From Liolophura sinensis (lineage: Eukaryota; Mollusca; Polyplacophora; Chitonida; Chitonidae): 64,000 nt of DNA. Positions within the stretch are counted from its first letter, which is position 1. Each line of letters begins with the position of its first letter. Below the pieces are notes generated by a model. It saw only the letters and a list, made by a program, of their open reading frames with translations. It did no database searches and was not told where the DNA came from. The stretch spans positions 5,123,001 to 5,187,000 of the forward strand of contig NC_088299.1 of assembly GCF_032854445.1 (NCBI RefSeq), read 5' to 3'. This document shows, piece by piece, positions 12,441-22,196 of this stretch. A program made the translations under genes and the position numbers.

Positions 12441-12644
12441 CATTCGACGGTGTTCAAGTTTAATTGATTTGAGGAAACCGGAGTGCTTGGAGAAACCAAC
12501 AGGCTCATTTAAGTTTCTGTGATTGTTAAAGTCATATTAACAATCGCTAACTGTAGGTGAAACACTTATCGACCTACAAAAAGGTATACATAAAACAAAT
12601 GGTGAAACATCTCAGGTATCAACAGTGCCAGAGTGATAGGGTTA

Positions 12645-13218
12645 TATACGTTGGATATTGCAGGCCGGAAAATTCCAATTAAATCTGATCTTCCTAGAAC
12701 AATCAATGTACAAAAGCACCTGGTAAGTTAAGGCGGAGAATGGGCCGTAGGGAGGTACGATAAGAAATGCATATTTGAAAAACTCAACGCAGTTCCGTGA
12801 ATTTCCGATTCAGAAGCATACAACTTGGTTGAAGCGCCCGTCAAATCTCTCGGACAAAAACGCCAAGTTTTGGATCAAACATGGCACTGTGTTTTTAATT
12901 TGCTATATCAAGATCGACATTAACCACAAAAAATGTTTTTCTGAAATTATCCCGACAGTATCTCTGTGTTCTGTCAAAGTTTCCAACTTGCTACCGTGTG
13001 TCTTCATATGTTATAGATAAATTTTAAAATGTAATCAGTTTTGTCAAATTTTCCATGTATTAAATCCTGTATGCCACCCTTCTTTGGCAATGCATTTCTT
13101 ATCGTACCTCCCTACGGCCCATTCTCCACCTTACCTTACCAGGTGCTTTTGTACATTGATTGTTCTAGGAAGATCAGATTTAATTGGAATTTTCCGGCCT
13201 GCAATATCCAACGTATAT
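12645..13218. repeat. Near-perfect 128-bp inverted repeat with 317-bp spacer
   Basis: The arm at 12645-12772 is the reverse complement of 13090-13218 with only a few mismatches, for example around 'ggtaagttaaggcgg' against 'ccaccttaccttacc'. The left arm is ordinary copy-C unit sequence, related to A 1615-1680. The right arm is therefore an inverted duplicate of it. The 317-bp spacer (12773-13089) is AT-rich and has no recognisable gene. Copies A and B do not have the structure. The remaining 13219-13596 is unassigned. Confidence 0.85.
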
Positions 13219-13599
13219 ATCCAACACTCTTGTGTGTGTAAAGATATAGGCCAACTGGCATTAAATAATAATGAGAATCGACAATAGTAAGATATACTAA
13301 TATGTAACATTTGGCAACTACACTGTGCAGTATTTTGTTACATTTGTGACACAGTGACTTTCCCCACACTACAGTGTCTAATACAAAAAAAATATTTAAC
13401 TGTGACTAATATATAGGATTGTTCGATTTCATGGCCTGTACATCGCGCACAAGGATGGAGATTTGCTTTAGTCGATGTTTGGAACTTTGTTATATAGAAA
13501 ATAAAAAAGGGAGTAAAACATAACTGATAAAAGATATCAGCAACTGTCAGTCAGGGCAGTTTCTTGCACTGGGGCCTATTCCTCGCCTTAATACACCAG

Positions 13600-13625
13600 G
13601 GCACGTATTCACAAAGATTCTTAAG
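13600..13625 (+). repeat. Harbinger left terminal inverted repeat
   Basis: This is the left end of the element, immediately after the CAG target duplication at 13597-13599. It pairs with 19209-19234. Mismatches to the right end are A/C at the fifth base and C/T at the twelfth. Confidence 0.88.
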
Positions 13626-13800
13626 CATTTCTTAACGTTAAAAAATTCTTAAACCCACTAAAAAATTCTTAAATAGCTAAAAAATACTTAAGTGTCACTC
13701 ATAAAAAAACTTAACTGTTAAGAAATTCTTAAATTCTAAGTGTGCCCATGACCACTTTTATCTTTTTCTTAAATTCTTAAGTATTTCTTAAACAACAACA
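13619..13800 (+). promoter_or_regulatory. Left subterminal cluster of TTCTTAA-like motifs
   Basis: At least eight copies of TTCTTAA or its reverse complement TTAAGAA lie between the left inverted repeat and the transposase start, often as 'aaattcttaaa'. A similar cluster lies inside the right end (19100-19215). In Harbinger elements the transposase and SANT-like partner bind near the ends; these motifs are plausible binding sites, by inference only. The transposase promoter must also lie in this roughly 180-bp region, but I see no clear TATA box. Confidence 0.5.
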
Positions 13801-14536
13801 ACATGGCGGCCGCTCAACCAAATCGATGCCACTTTAAGGAAAGAAGAGATTGTTTGAACGAATATAATGATAGGGAGCTCTTAGAAAGGTTTCGTCTGGA
13901 TGCTGCAGGGATTCGGTATATCGAATCACTAGTTAGGGATGACGTTGTAAGTGGATCGAATAGAAACTGTGCACTTACTCCAATGCAGAAAGTGTTGATT
14001 ACTCTTCGTTTTTTGGCAACTGGGAAAATGCAGCTATGCAATGGTGATGACATGGGAGTCTCACAGCCGACTGTATCTAAGGCTATCACAGCTACTGTAA
14101 GAAGTCTATCTTCAAACCGGCTAATTGCTCAGTTCATTAGTTTTCCACTGACAGCTCGCGAAATCCGTGAAAAACAGGAAGTGTTTTACGCTACTGCCCA
14201 GTTTCCAGGCATTGTTGGGGCTATTGATGGGACACACGCACAAATCACCGCTCCTAGCACATATGAAAATGAATTTGTTAATCGGCACCATTACCACAGT
14301 ATTAACGTTCAAATTGTTGTGGATGCGAAGTACAACATTCTCGACATTGTCGCAAAATGGCCAGGGTCAACACATGACGCTCGAATTCTGGCTGAAAGTG
14401 GACTGAGACAGCTTTTTGAAAACCACCACGCACCTATCCACACTCATCTGATCGGAGATAGTGGGTACCCATCTAAACGCTGGCTTCTTACCCCTTTCCT
14501 CAGGCCACAACCCGGCCCTCAAACAAATTACAACAG

Positions 14537-14925
14537 GTATTAAAACATCACCTAACTGAGCTTTGTATCGCGAACATTGAGTTGTTTCCCTTGCTATTCA
14601 TTGGCGGCGCATACTTTTCTGTATTCGGTAATTGACGGGAATTTTTTTTTTTTTTGAAAGAAAATATATCCTCATTTCAAACACTTGAGTTTTTATAAAG
14701 ATGCATAATTACTGAAATGTAAACATTATAAGAGTTCATCGCAAAAATTTGATGAAGGCATAAATCCTTCCTCACAACAGGGGGGATAACTGGTATAGTG
14801 GTTAAGTTTGACCATCTTATAATCCTGATATTCTGAGATCGAATCTCATTTGTGGAAAGTTATTTTTTGGCAGGTTTGTTTTTAAGCTCTGGATAAAATG
14901 ATTTGTTCATTTTGTTACATTTTAG
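14537..14925 (+). other. Transposase intron 1
   Basis: The donor CAACAG|GTATTA and acceptor ACATTTTAG|GTCCC give an in-frame junction that turns an AG+G codon into Arg, linking NYNR to [12 protein letters not shown]. The 389-bp intron is AT-rich, with a T13 run near 14643, and contains a tRNA-like sequence at 14784-14862. The splice sites are inferred from protein continuity. Confidence 0.85.
14784..14862 (+). ncRNA. tRNA-like segment in transposase intron (SINE-head type)
   Basis: The sequence has a box-A-like TGGTATAGTGGTTAAG and a box-B-like GAGATCGAATCTC about 40 bp apart, as in pol III internal promoters of tRNA Asp/Glu type. Base pairing of the arms is poor and no clear anticodon stem is seen, so it is not a functional tRNA. 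It is more likely the head of an old tRNA-derived SINE whose body I cannot delimit, or a chance match. Confidence 0.35.
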
Positions 14926-15077
14926 GTCCCACAAAAGGACACGTAGTGTAGTTGAAAGGGGTATAGGCCAGGTGAAGAGAAGATTTCATGTATTGCATGG
15001 AGAAATAAGGATGTCACCAGACAAAGCCTGCCAAATAATTTTGGCATGCGCTGTTCTGCATAATATCCAGGTAATGA

Positions 15078-15439
15078 GTGAATGAGTGCTTGGGGTTTAA
15101 CGTCGTACTCAACAATTTTTCAGTCATATGACGACGAAGGAATCATTAGGGTGCATGCACGTGTAATGTGCCTCCTTGTTGCAGGACGGATTTCCACCGC
15201 TCTTTTATTTAGTGCTGCATCACTGAGACGACTTACCGAAGGCAAGTAAGCCGCCCCGCCCGAGCCATTATACTGATACGGGTCAACCAGTCGTTGCACT
15301 ATCCCCTTCATGCTGAACGCCAAGCGAGGAAGTTACAACTTCCTCTTTTAAAGTCTTAGGTGTGACTCGACCAAGGATTGATCCTGGATCTACCGGTCCC
15401 GAAGCGGACGCTCTACCAACTGTGCTATCCGGGCCGGTT
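15078..15439 (-). mobile_element. SINE-2, full length, inserted in transposase gene
   Basis: The element reads on the minus strand. It starts with a tRNA-like head (CCGGCCCGGATAGCACAGTT, then GGTAGAGCGTCCGCTTCGGG), with box A TAGCACAGTTGG and box-B-like GGTCGAGTCAC. A body of about 200 bp follows, then a 3' domain ending near AACGTCGTAC reversed, and a CACTCATTCAC tail. Flanking duplications TCCAGGTAATGA lie at 15066-15077 and 15439-15450; the first base is shared with the SINE edge. It differs from the copy at 37808-38158 at only three of about 345 positions, so the family was recently active. Confidence 0.9.
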
Positions 15440-15562
15440 CCAGGTAATGAAGAAGAGGATGAAAATAATGGAGGTGATCAACAAGGGGATGGTGTCATTG
15501 CTCCAGATGCCAATGTTGAAGGCGTTCGATACAGACAGCAATTTGCCGAAACTCATTTTTGA

Positions 15563-16570
15563 ATTTTTTATTGACTGATCGCCCTGTTGACTGTGACTTC
15601 TCCCTCTTTCACTCAATCTCATGCTGTATGTTCTTTGTGAAAACACATTGTGTTCAAAATAAGCCTCTGTTTTTGTTTAGCCCACCTACTCCATTATCAT
15701 ACTAGTGATATATTAAACTGTTATTCCCTTACACATCCAGTTGAATGAATATGTAAGTGCTCTCTCTTTTTTTCTGCGAATTAACAAACACAATAGTTGA
15801 TACTAAAAGAATAAAACTTACATTTATTAAATATGAGCAATGGAATATGCTTGAGTTTGATTCCACTGCTTGCCTTGCGTACTGCTTCACGATATCCCAG
15901 CCACGTAATGGCAGCCAGTTTATATCCTGGGCAAGCAACACTGGATCACATCACTTGTTCAGTTAATGTTAATTGCCCGAGCTTGATCAATACTAGATGA
16001 CAATACTTCCTGCAGTTTCAGTACTGACGGTTCCACAGTCAGTACATCAATTATCTGAAACTGTATTGCATATCACCATTTCTTTCTTAGTCATTTTATT
16101 AACAGGTCTAAATTGTACTGTCCTTATGCTACGATTGCAAGTGTTGTAATCCAAGGACACCAAAGCTAAGTGACAAGTTACTGGCTGACATTTGTCAGAC
16201 ATTATCTGCAATAAAATGGCAGAATCCAGGTTTACACTCACATCCTCAAAGCTGAAGCACTATGATCTTGACAAGAGAGCTTAAGGCTAAGACTCAGCTG
16301 ATTTTCCCCTGGGGTATTTTAGCTGTACAATTATACTTCAAAAATGCTAATAATATCTGATATTACAATTATTCAAATACATATTTGTTTACATACAGAG
16401 GGCCAATATTTCAGGAGCTGTGTTGCTTCCTATCGGCATTCATTAGTACCTGACAGGAAAAATAAATTTATTCCATAAGCCCATGGTAAATGAATACACC
16501 CTTTATTGCACGTTAAACTAATATAATACAGAAGAGAAAGCCAAACTGAACAAACCTGAAGTGAAAGAGA
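15563..16570. other. Harbinger interior without gene
   Basis: This is the stretch between the transposase tail and the 3' end of the SANT-like gene. It probably holds the polyadenylation regions of the transposase. It is AT-rich, and I see no conserved frame and no other transposon. Confidence 0.5.
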
Positions 16571-16577
16571 CTCACCA

Positions 16578-16726
16578 GACATACATGGCTGAATACAAGC
16601 ACATTTTTATGGGCAAGTTGGAAAAGAAAAATATTACATGGAAGTAGTGACAGACATGCTAAATGCCTTTATCACAAACATCAAGGATCTGAGGGAGAAA
16701 TGCAGTAAAAGTGGCACAATATTTTC
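16578..16726 (+). pseudogene. Inverted, broken second copy of SANT-like exon
   Basis: On the plus strand this resembles the minus-strand SANT exon at 18744-18920. It reads YMAEYKHIFMGKL, then after a gap of about 15 bp KKNITWK, then with a frameshift VVTDMLNAF. The 20 bases at 16707-16726 are identical to the complement of 18744-18763. It lies back to back with the end of exon 3 of the intact-order SANT gene (stop at 16734). It is probably a fragment of another Harbinger copy or an internal inverted duplication. It has stops and is not functional. Confidence 0.7.
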
Positions 16727-16733
16727 ATTAAAT

Positions 16734-18971
16734 TTATTCTTCTTGATTTCTTTCTTGCAATTTCATTTCATAACACTGAATTTGAAGTTTGAGTTTTTGG
16801 ATCTTAAGGTCCTAAATAATCTCGGCCTTGCTTGGGTTTGGAAGTGCTTCATGCTGAACCACTGGTGCGCCAGGTGAAGGTACCTCCACTAGAGCCTGTA
16901 GGTGGGTGATGTCCACTGCCTGACTGGCACTAGGGCGAGCATCCAAATATGTGATGGGCAAAGGTGCTGGTGGAAAGTATGGTATGTCAGTTGTGCTGAA
17001 ATGTAGACATATACATTTTTCTATACAAAACATACATACTATATCAAGAATACAGTTATAGAACTATAACTGGCCCTTTAAAGAAACTTAAGTTGGTGGA
17101 ACTTTTAAACAACAGATACAACTCAAGTTGAATAAAACATAGTAATTATTTTGAGAAAACCAAAATTGGATTTAGTAACTTTTTAAACTTGCTTAACACA
17201 ACATATATCTGAAGCACTGTGATAAATACCAAATTTACTCATTCATTTTAATTGCACATCATTGCACATTGCATTTTGAGAAAAATTACTTACTGAGATT
17301 CATTAAGTTGAATTTAGGTGGAATCTATGCCATCACCAACTCCCCCAAGACAAACATTGTTCTCCCCTAGAACGAACATTACCACCTCAGCTATAGCACT
17401 TAATGGCTTTAGTGATGGTCCTCCACCCGTAAAATAAAATAGTATATGCCCAAATAATAAGATCTTTCATTGTATTTGATCTCATATCATTTTAGACTTA
17501 CAGCTGATGATGCACTCAATGATTTTGACAATAGGTTTTGTTATAAATAAAGATTATGTTTCAAAGTAACAATTATGTACTACCAGTCAACTTGCAAAAA
17601 AAAAATTACTATGAAAAATCCTTTGAACTTTCAATTCAGTGAAAGTTGACATTGAGAACATGAACACATGAGAAGATAAAAAGTGTGCAAGTGTTGGGGC
17701 AGGTTAAATGGTCTGTTTGCTAGGTGAATATGATGCATAAATCACTGTTTATGTAACACACAGAAAGTGATTTGTTTTGATTTATTTTAATTATTTGATT
17801 GGTGTTTTACGCTCACTCAAGAATATTTCACTTATACGATGGCGACCAGCATTATGGGAGAAACCCAAGGTCATCCACAGGTTGCTGCCGACCTTTCCAC
17901 GTACGGCCGGAGAGGAAGCCAGCATGAGCTGGACTTGAACTCACAGCGACCCCATTGGTGAGAGGCTCCCAGGTCATAGCGCGCTAACCAACTGAGCCAC
18001 GGCAGCCCCATGATTTGTTTTATGCCATACTTAACAATGTTTTGGTTATTAGATTAATCCTCACATATTCTAAAATTTCATTTATGACATGAATCAAAAT
18101 ATAGGTCTATTTGAATGAGTCTTTTTGCTGTGGTAGTGCTTGGTATAAAAATGATATCTGGCTCATTGATAATTTTACATCTAGTGTCCACAGTTTGGAG
18201 AAGTACCTACATTTGCATTTTAATTTAAATAAATCAGTTTCCCTCGTACATAAATATTCTTAAGATTAATAAATGAACTGCTTTCACTCACTTTACAAAA
18301 ATCTAGTCAATAAAGGCCAAGTTCATCATCCTAATTTAATGTGTCGTTCACTTTGATCATTTGCAATATTATTTTTTCCAGTGCACCCTCAATTTCAAGT
18401 AAGAACTATGGTTTTAATTATACTGTGTGCCATTTTTGTTTTAGTGCAATGTTTAAATCCTAGTCAATGTTTAGCTGCATTTATGAGAGATAATCGAACC
18501 GACAGCTCTCGAATTCCGGGTACAAACGGTTGAATTGGATTAGTTTTCAAAGGCAGTTTCGACGGTTGATTATTTAGAAAATAACTCCCAAAACTAAAGT
18601 TTAGCGAGACTTGGTCTAATCTTATAATTATGAAATACCGTTACACTATTCCAATTAAATATTTTACATAAAATAATTTAAGTTTACATACCCGTCGCAC
18701 ACTGCGCTTTCTTGCAGGCCGAGATTTCCGATTTGGTTTGGGAGAAAATATTGTGCCACTTTTTCTCCACTTCTTCTTGTGACCGCTTGACGGCTGTTAA
18801 CGAGGCATTCAACCTGTCCGTCACCAACTTCCATGTAGTTTTTTTCTTTTCTGAGGTCAATCCTGGACCCAGCTTGCCTCTCAGTATGTCCTTGTATTGT
18901 GCCATGTAATTGGCGAGGCTCAAACACTAGTCGTTTGACCAGTTCGGCTTTCTTTTCCTTTTTTTCTCCAT
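16734..18971 (-). pseudogene. Harbinger Myb/SANT-like DNA-binding protein gene (three exons, broken)
   Basis: Exon 1 (18971-18692) starts MEKKRKRKPNWSND. It continues ANYMAQYKDILRGKL, TSEKKKTTWKLVTDRLNASL and EVEKKWHNIFSQTKSEI, a typical Myb/SANT-like trihelix domain with its Trp residues, and ends at a strong donor G|GTATGT. Exon 2 (17426-17294) reads GGPSLKPLSAIAEVV...GVGDGIDST and ends at A|GTAAGT. Exon 3 (16995-16734) has acceptor TTTCAG, a Pro-rich part (PYFPPAPLPITYLD) and a C-terminal coiled-coil-like LKIQKLKLQIQCYEMKLQER. Phases agree, giving 225 codons in total. Stops occur at codon 15 (18929-18927), 17316-17314 and 16814-16812, and the exon 2 acceptor is GG instead of AG. The family partners the transposase and binds element ends. 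Confidence 0.85.
17779..18010 (-). mobile_element. SINE-1 in the SANT-like gene intron 1
   Basis: This is a full-length SINE reading on the minus strand. The tRNA-like head near 17940-18010 contains box A (GTGGCTCAGTTGGTTAGCGC) and box B (GAGTTCAAGTCC); the central domain and 3' domain follow, with an AATTAAAATAAATC tail. TGATTTGTTTT duplications flank it at 17768-17778 and 18011-18021. It lies inside the intron between SANT exons 1 and 2, so it need not have broken the gene. Confidence 0.88.
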
Positions 18972-19094
18972 GTCAGATTGTGTTTACATCGAAATGTCGT
19001 CTACTGCTTACGTGACATTATGATGTACCAAAATTATCTTTATTATTAGAGACCTCTCTCGTTGCTACGGGACACGCGTTTGAGAAAAACTTAT

Positions 19095-19215
19095 TTTTTA
19101 AGTATTTTCTTCTCTAAGAATCGTGTTAAGAAATTTTATGAATGCATTCTTAAATATTTTCTTAGCTAAGAGTAACTTCTATACTTAAGTGTAAATTCTT
19201 AGCTAAATCTTAAGA
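19095..19215 (-). promoter_or_regulatory. Right subterminal cluster of TTCTTAA-like motifs
   Basis: Motifs such as 'gttaagaaattt', 'attcttaaata', 'acttaagtg' and 'aaattcttagc' repeat through the last 120 bp of the element, mirroring the left subterminal cluster. The promoter of the minus-strand SANT-like gene probably lies between here and 18971. Confidence 0.45.
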
Positions 19216-19234
19216 ATCTTTATGAATACGGGCC
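19209..19234 (-). repeat. Harbinger right terminal inverted repeat
   Basis: This is the right end of the element, followed at once by the CAG duplication at 19235-19237 and then by copy-C unit sequence. Read on the minus strand it starts GGCCCGTATTCATAAAG. Confidence 0.88.
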
Positions 19235-20194
19235 CAGGTCTTTTCTCGTTCGCTGATTTATTACACTTTCTCGTAAAATCTATGAAACATAAATATGAAA
19301 AAGGTACGTCTTAGAGCAGTAATCTTCATAATCCACATAAACCAATCTAAGCGAAAGCGGACGCTTGTACAATTAACTGTGGAACAGAGGTTCAGGCATC
19401 ATAAACGTTTAGTCTGTCTATATTAATAATAAAAGTTGTTGCATTAAACTTAAAATATACCCCCAAAAAAGATAATAATAATAAAAGTGACGCTTTATAG
19501 GGTAGCGTTTTGTGTAATAATGAAGTCCATTCACACTGAAATAGAACGAAGGATTAACACCACCGGCTTTCCTATAAGGATTCTGCAAAAAAATCTTTGC
19601 ACAAAGAGTCGTTGCTCTTGGTGTTTGTGATCTACCGTGTCTGTAAAGGGTCAATCAAATTTCCCAATGAAAGCAATTGGGTGTTTGACAAACAACTTAA
19701 AGCATGCGAGAGCATACATGTACGACCCGGCTCTGGTTCGTATCTATGCGGACCTGCGATCACCAACGGCTGCTGACTTTGCTGTTGCTCGATGTTGCTC
19801 GGTGTTGTTATACTTTTCAGCGGTAAAAGCACGCAGTTATATCCAGTTTCGTCGATCTAATGCGTTCTGACTTCCAGCTGGTCACACTTGCTCACGATCG
19901 CAAAATTTTGTCGATCTTTTCCCCATCAGTGTTACCCGAAGGTCGATTTTGACTTTCTAAAAAAGCTCTACATTTTTGAGGGTTTTTTTATGTTTGATGC
20001 TGAGCTATTGAAATCACATTTAGTCTAACTTCGGGCAAAAGGGTGAGATTAGGTCAAAATACCATCGTGATATTTCATTTAGGACAAAGCGTGCAAGTGC
20101 AGCACCCATACGTTATCGGATAAATATCACCCGTATGTCCACAAAATGTCACGTTGTCGCTTCCATCCCGAACTCTGTCACGAGATTAATGTAT

Positions 20195-20515
20195 TTAAAG
20201 GCGTACAGTATGGAGAGCAAAATGAGAGCAGCGACGACAGTGTGATAGCTGGCAAATGGTCACACGTAATCGGTGAAATACGACGTCTTGTCAGTTTACT
20301 TCAGTCAGGGTTTTATTCTAACTGTTAATGTAAATACATAAATAGTAGCAATTTACACGCCCCATAGCACCATGTCTCAAGCAAAACTAGGTAAAAAAGT
20401 AGTGATGTTAATTGCAATTTTTTTGGACTTCACTGTCTAGAAATACTCAAAATGCTGTGTTATCATCACATTTAACCTACAATCCCATACATAATCACTT
20501 ACGTGTTATACGTGA
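20195..20515. repeat. Unnamed dispersed repeat, about 320 bp
   Basis: This is an insertion in copy C relative to copies A (near 3300) and B (near 8435). Its left part (GGCAAATGGTCACACGTAAT...GTCAGTTTAC) recurs at 29385-29460 and, weakly, at 39110-39190. Its right part (AGCACCATGTCTCAAGCAAA...GTTATCATCACATTTA) recurs at 35345-35470. I see no terminal inverted repeat, tRNA head or ORF, so the class is unknown. Confidence 0.55.
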
Positions 20516-22100
20516 TGTTAGGTATGTATTAGAGAACTCAATAATTTAACAATCGACATTGATTATCGACTTTGCCCAAAATTCGATATACAGCAAAGAT
20601 TCGACAGAGATTTGCCGAAGGCTGTTGGAGAATTGATTGACCCCCCAGAAATATTCCCGGAACAATCAGCGTGATATTTTAAAGTGAATATCGAAATATT
20701 CCGGGAACAGCTTTAAAGTTAAGGCTATTCCATCAATCGGTTTCACTCTAAGTTTCTTCAGTTTTGCTGTACAATTAGTATAATTTTGTAAGTTAATGTG
20801 GACAGAGCGCCCCGAATCTTTAGAACTTCACTTTATAATTGTGTCTCCTTCCGCTTAACCCCTGGTCTAGGGGGTTTTATATTCATCGTTTTGAATTAAA
20901 TCGCTACGATGGATACATGAACAGTTGCAATCAAAGCTCAGAGATACGTATTTTGTCTGTCGGCAACTTATATACTAGCATCGTACACGCTTTAGACACT
21001 GATTTAATTCATTCGCCTGGAGCAATCCTTAGGTCTTTCCAACATCATAGAAAACTGTTGACTGCTTCTCTTTGCCTGATTCCGTTCTAATTTTGTATCT
21101 TATATACTTTCTTATAACCTCTTTCCTTAAACTTGTTGTGTTACGTGTCACTAACGAAGGTAAACCTAACTTTGGAAACTGGCACTATGATTGTTGACCA
21201 CAGACGTCCATTTTAATGGAAAGCCTGTTACGTTGCATCATTGAATGTTGAACCATCTCGTTAAGATCACGCGAACCCAATCAAATATTCCTACCCAACT
21301 AAATCCTATTCCTACTTCTAAATCACCAGCTTTTTGGTTTGTGTGGTGATGTAATTCTCTTAAATAGAAAAGTGTAATGATTTTGTGTTGTAGATTTCAA
21401 AATTTTAAAGAATCGTTAATTCTATCCATTCAAATCCGTTTGCGAATCCACTGGTTGTTGTAATGGTTATCCAAAGGGTGACTAAGAGTCGTCCTGATTC
21501 TGAATATAAATCAGAAAAACCGCATTTCAAGATCAACTTATTTATGTGTGCTAGAATTAAAATGGCTGCACAGAAATGTTTTCGCAATAAAAAAATATAT
21601 CCTGTCAACTTTTTGCCGTTATTGTAGAAAAGCCCAACTAACTACCCTTCGCAAAACATCAGTCTCGTCTGTTCGCATGATATCATTTAAAATCGATACA
21701 TGCTATAAGTTCCTCAAAGTTAAGAAATTTTAAAATTTTCTCAAGTTTTGGAGTAAATTTTATTACAGTAAATAGTAGAGGTTACACTCAGTTAAATTCT
21801 GTACAAAGGTTTTTACGTTTATGTAGAAGCTACATGGATTTGGTGTAAGTGATGCCCAGATTTATGTTCCTGTTGGCAAACATTTACGTCAGTCCTTACT
21901 CAGTAATACGCTCCTGTTTTCGAAACTATACGTTGGAGAGTGCTCATAACTGTACACGCTTAGGAGATCCCAACGGAGAAAAAGCGATCTTAACGGTTTT
22001 TTGAGGATCACATATCCGACAAATATAGGACTATATTCTATGGAAGGCCATATAGGCCGACATGTACTTCAAATTCTGATGCATGTGTCTTATGATTTGC

Positions 22101-22102
<2 letters not shown>

Positions 22103-22194
<92 letters not shown>
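22103..22194. repeat. (TA)46 microsatellite
   Basis: This is an uninterrupted TA dinucleotide run of 92 bp. It produces spurious Ile-Tyr ORFs on both strands. Confidence 0.98.

Positions 22195-22196
<2 letters not shown>

Larger units (their letters stand above)
13803..15562 (+). pseudogene. Harbinger transposase (HARBI1-like, DDE_Tnp_4 type), three-part gene
   Basis: Exon 1 (13803-14536) gives 244 residues from an ATG after AACAACAAC. It has a helix-turn-helix region around residues 58-97 (LTPMQKVL...SQPTVSKAI), AIDGTH with Asp142, KWPGSTHDARIL with Asp192 and LIGDSGYP with Asp219. Intron 1 (14537-14925, GT..AG) joins in phase to exon 2 (14926-15070), which holds [13 protein letters not shown] with the expected catalytic Glu and ends at VLHNIQ. 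The acidic C-terminal tail ending GVRYRQQFAETHF occurs at 15440-15562, as is typical of the family. A SINE with target duplication separates exon 2 from the tail, and the tail is in a different frame, implying a one-base loss. It would cut and paste the element; this copy looks inactive. Confidence 0.9.
13600..19234 (+). mobile_element. PIF/Harbinger DNA transposon, complete two-gene element
   Basis: The left end starts GGCACGTATTCACAAAGATT; the reverse complement of the right end starts GGCCCGTATTCATAAAGATT. The inverted repeats extend about 26 bp with two mismatches. CAG flanks both sides (13597-13599 and 19235-19237). Copy B has an uninterrupted CAG at the matching place (near 6791, 'atgcaggttttctcgg', against 'caggtcttttctcg' after the element). 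Inside are a transposase gene on the plus strand (13803-15562) and a Myb/SANT-like gene on the minus strand (18971-16734), the standard Harbinger pair. Two SINEs have inserted (about 15078-15439 and 17779-18010). Both genes carry inactivating changes, so it is a dead autonomous element. Confidence 0.92.

Noticed and set aside
15120-15323. Minus-strand ORF of 67 codons, with near-identical ORFs at 36979-37212 and 37789-38043
   Set aside because: All three lie in SINE-2 copies. The resemblance reflects shared SINE DNA; there is no independent sign of a protein gene.
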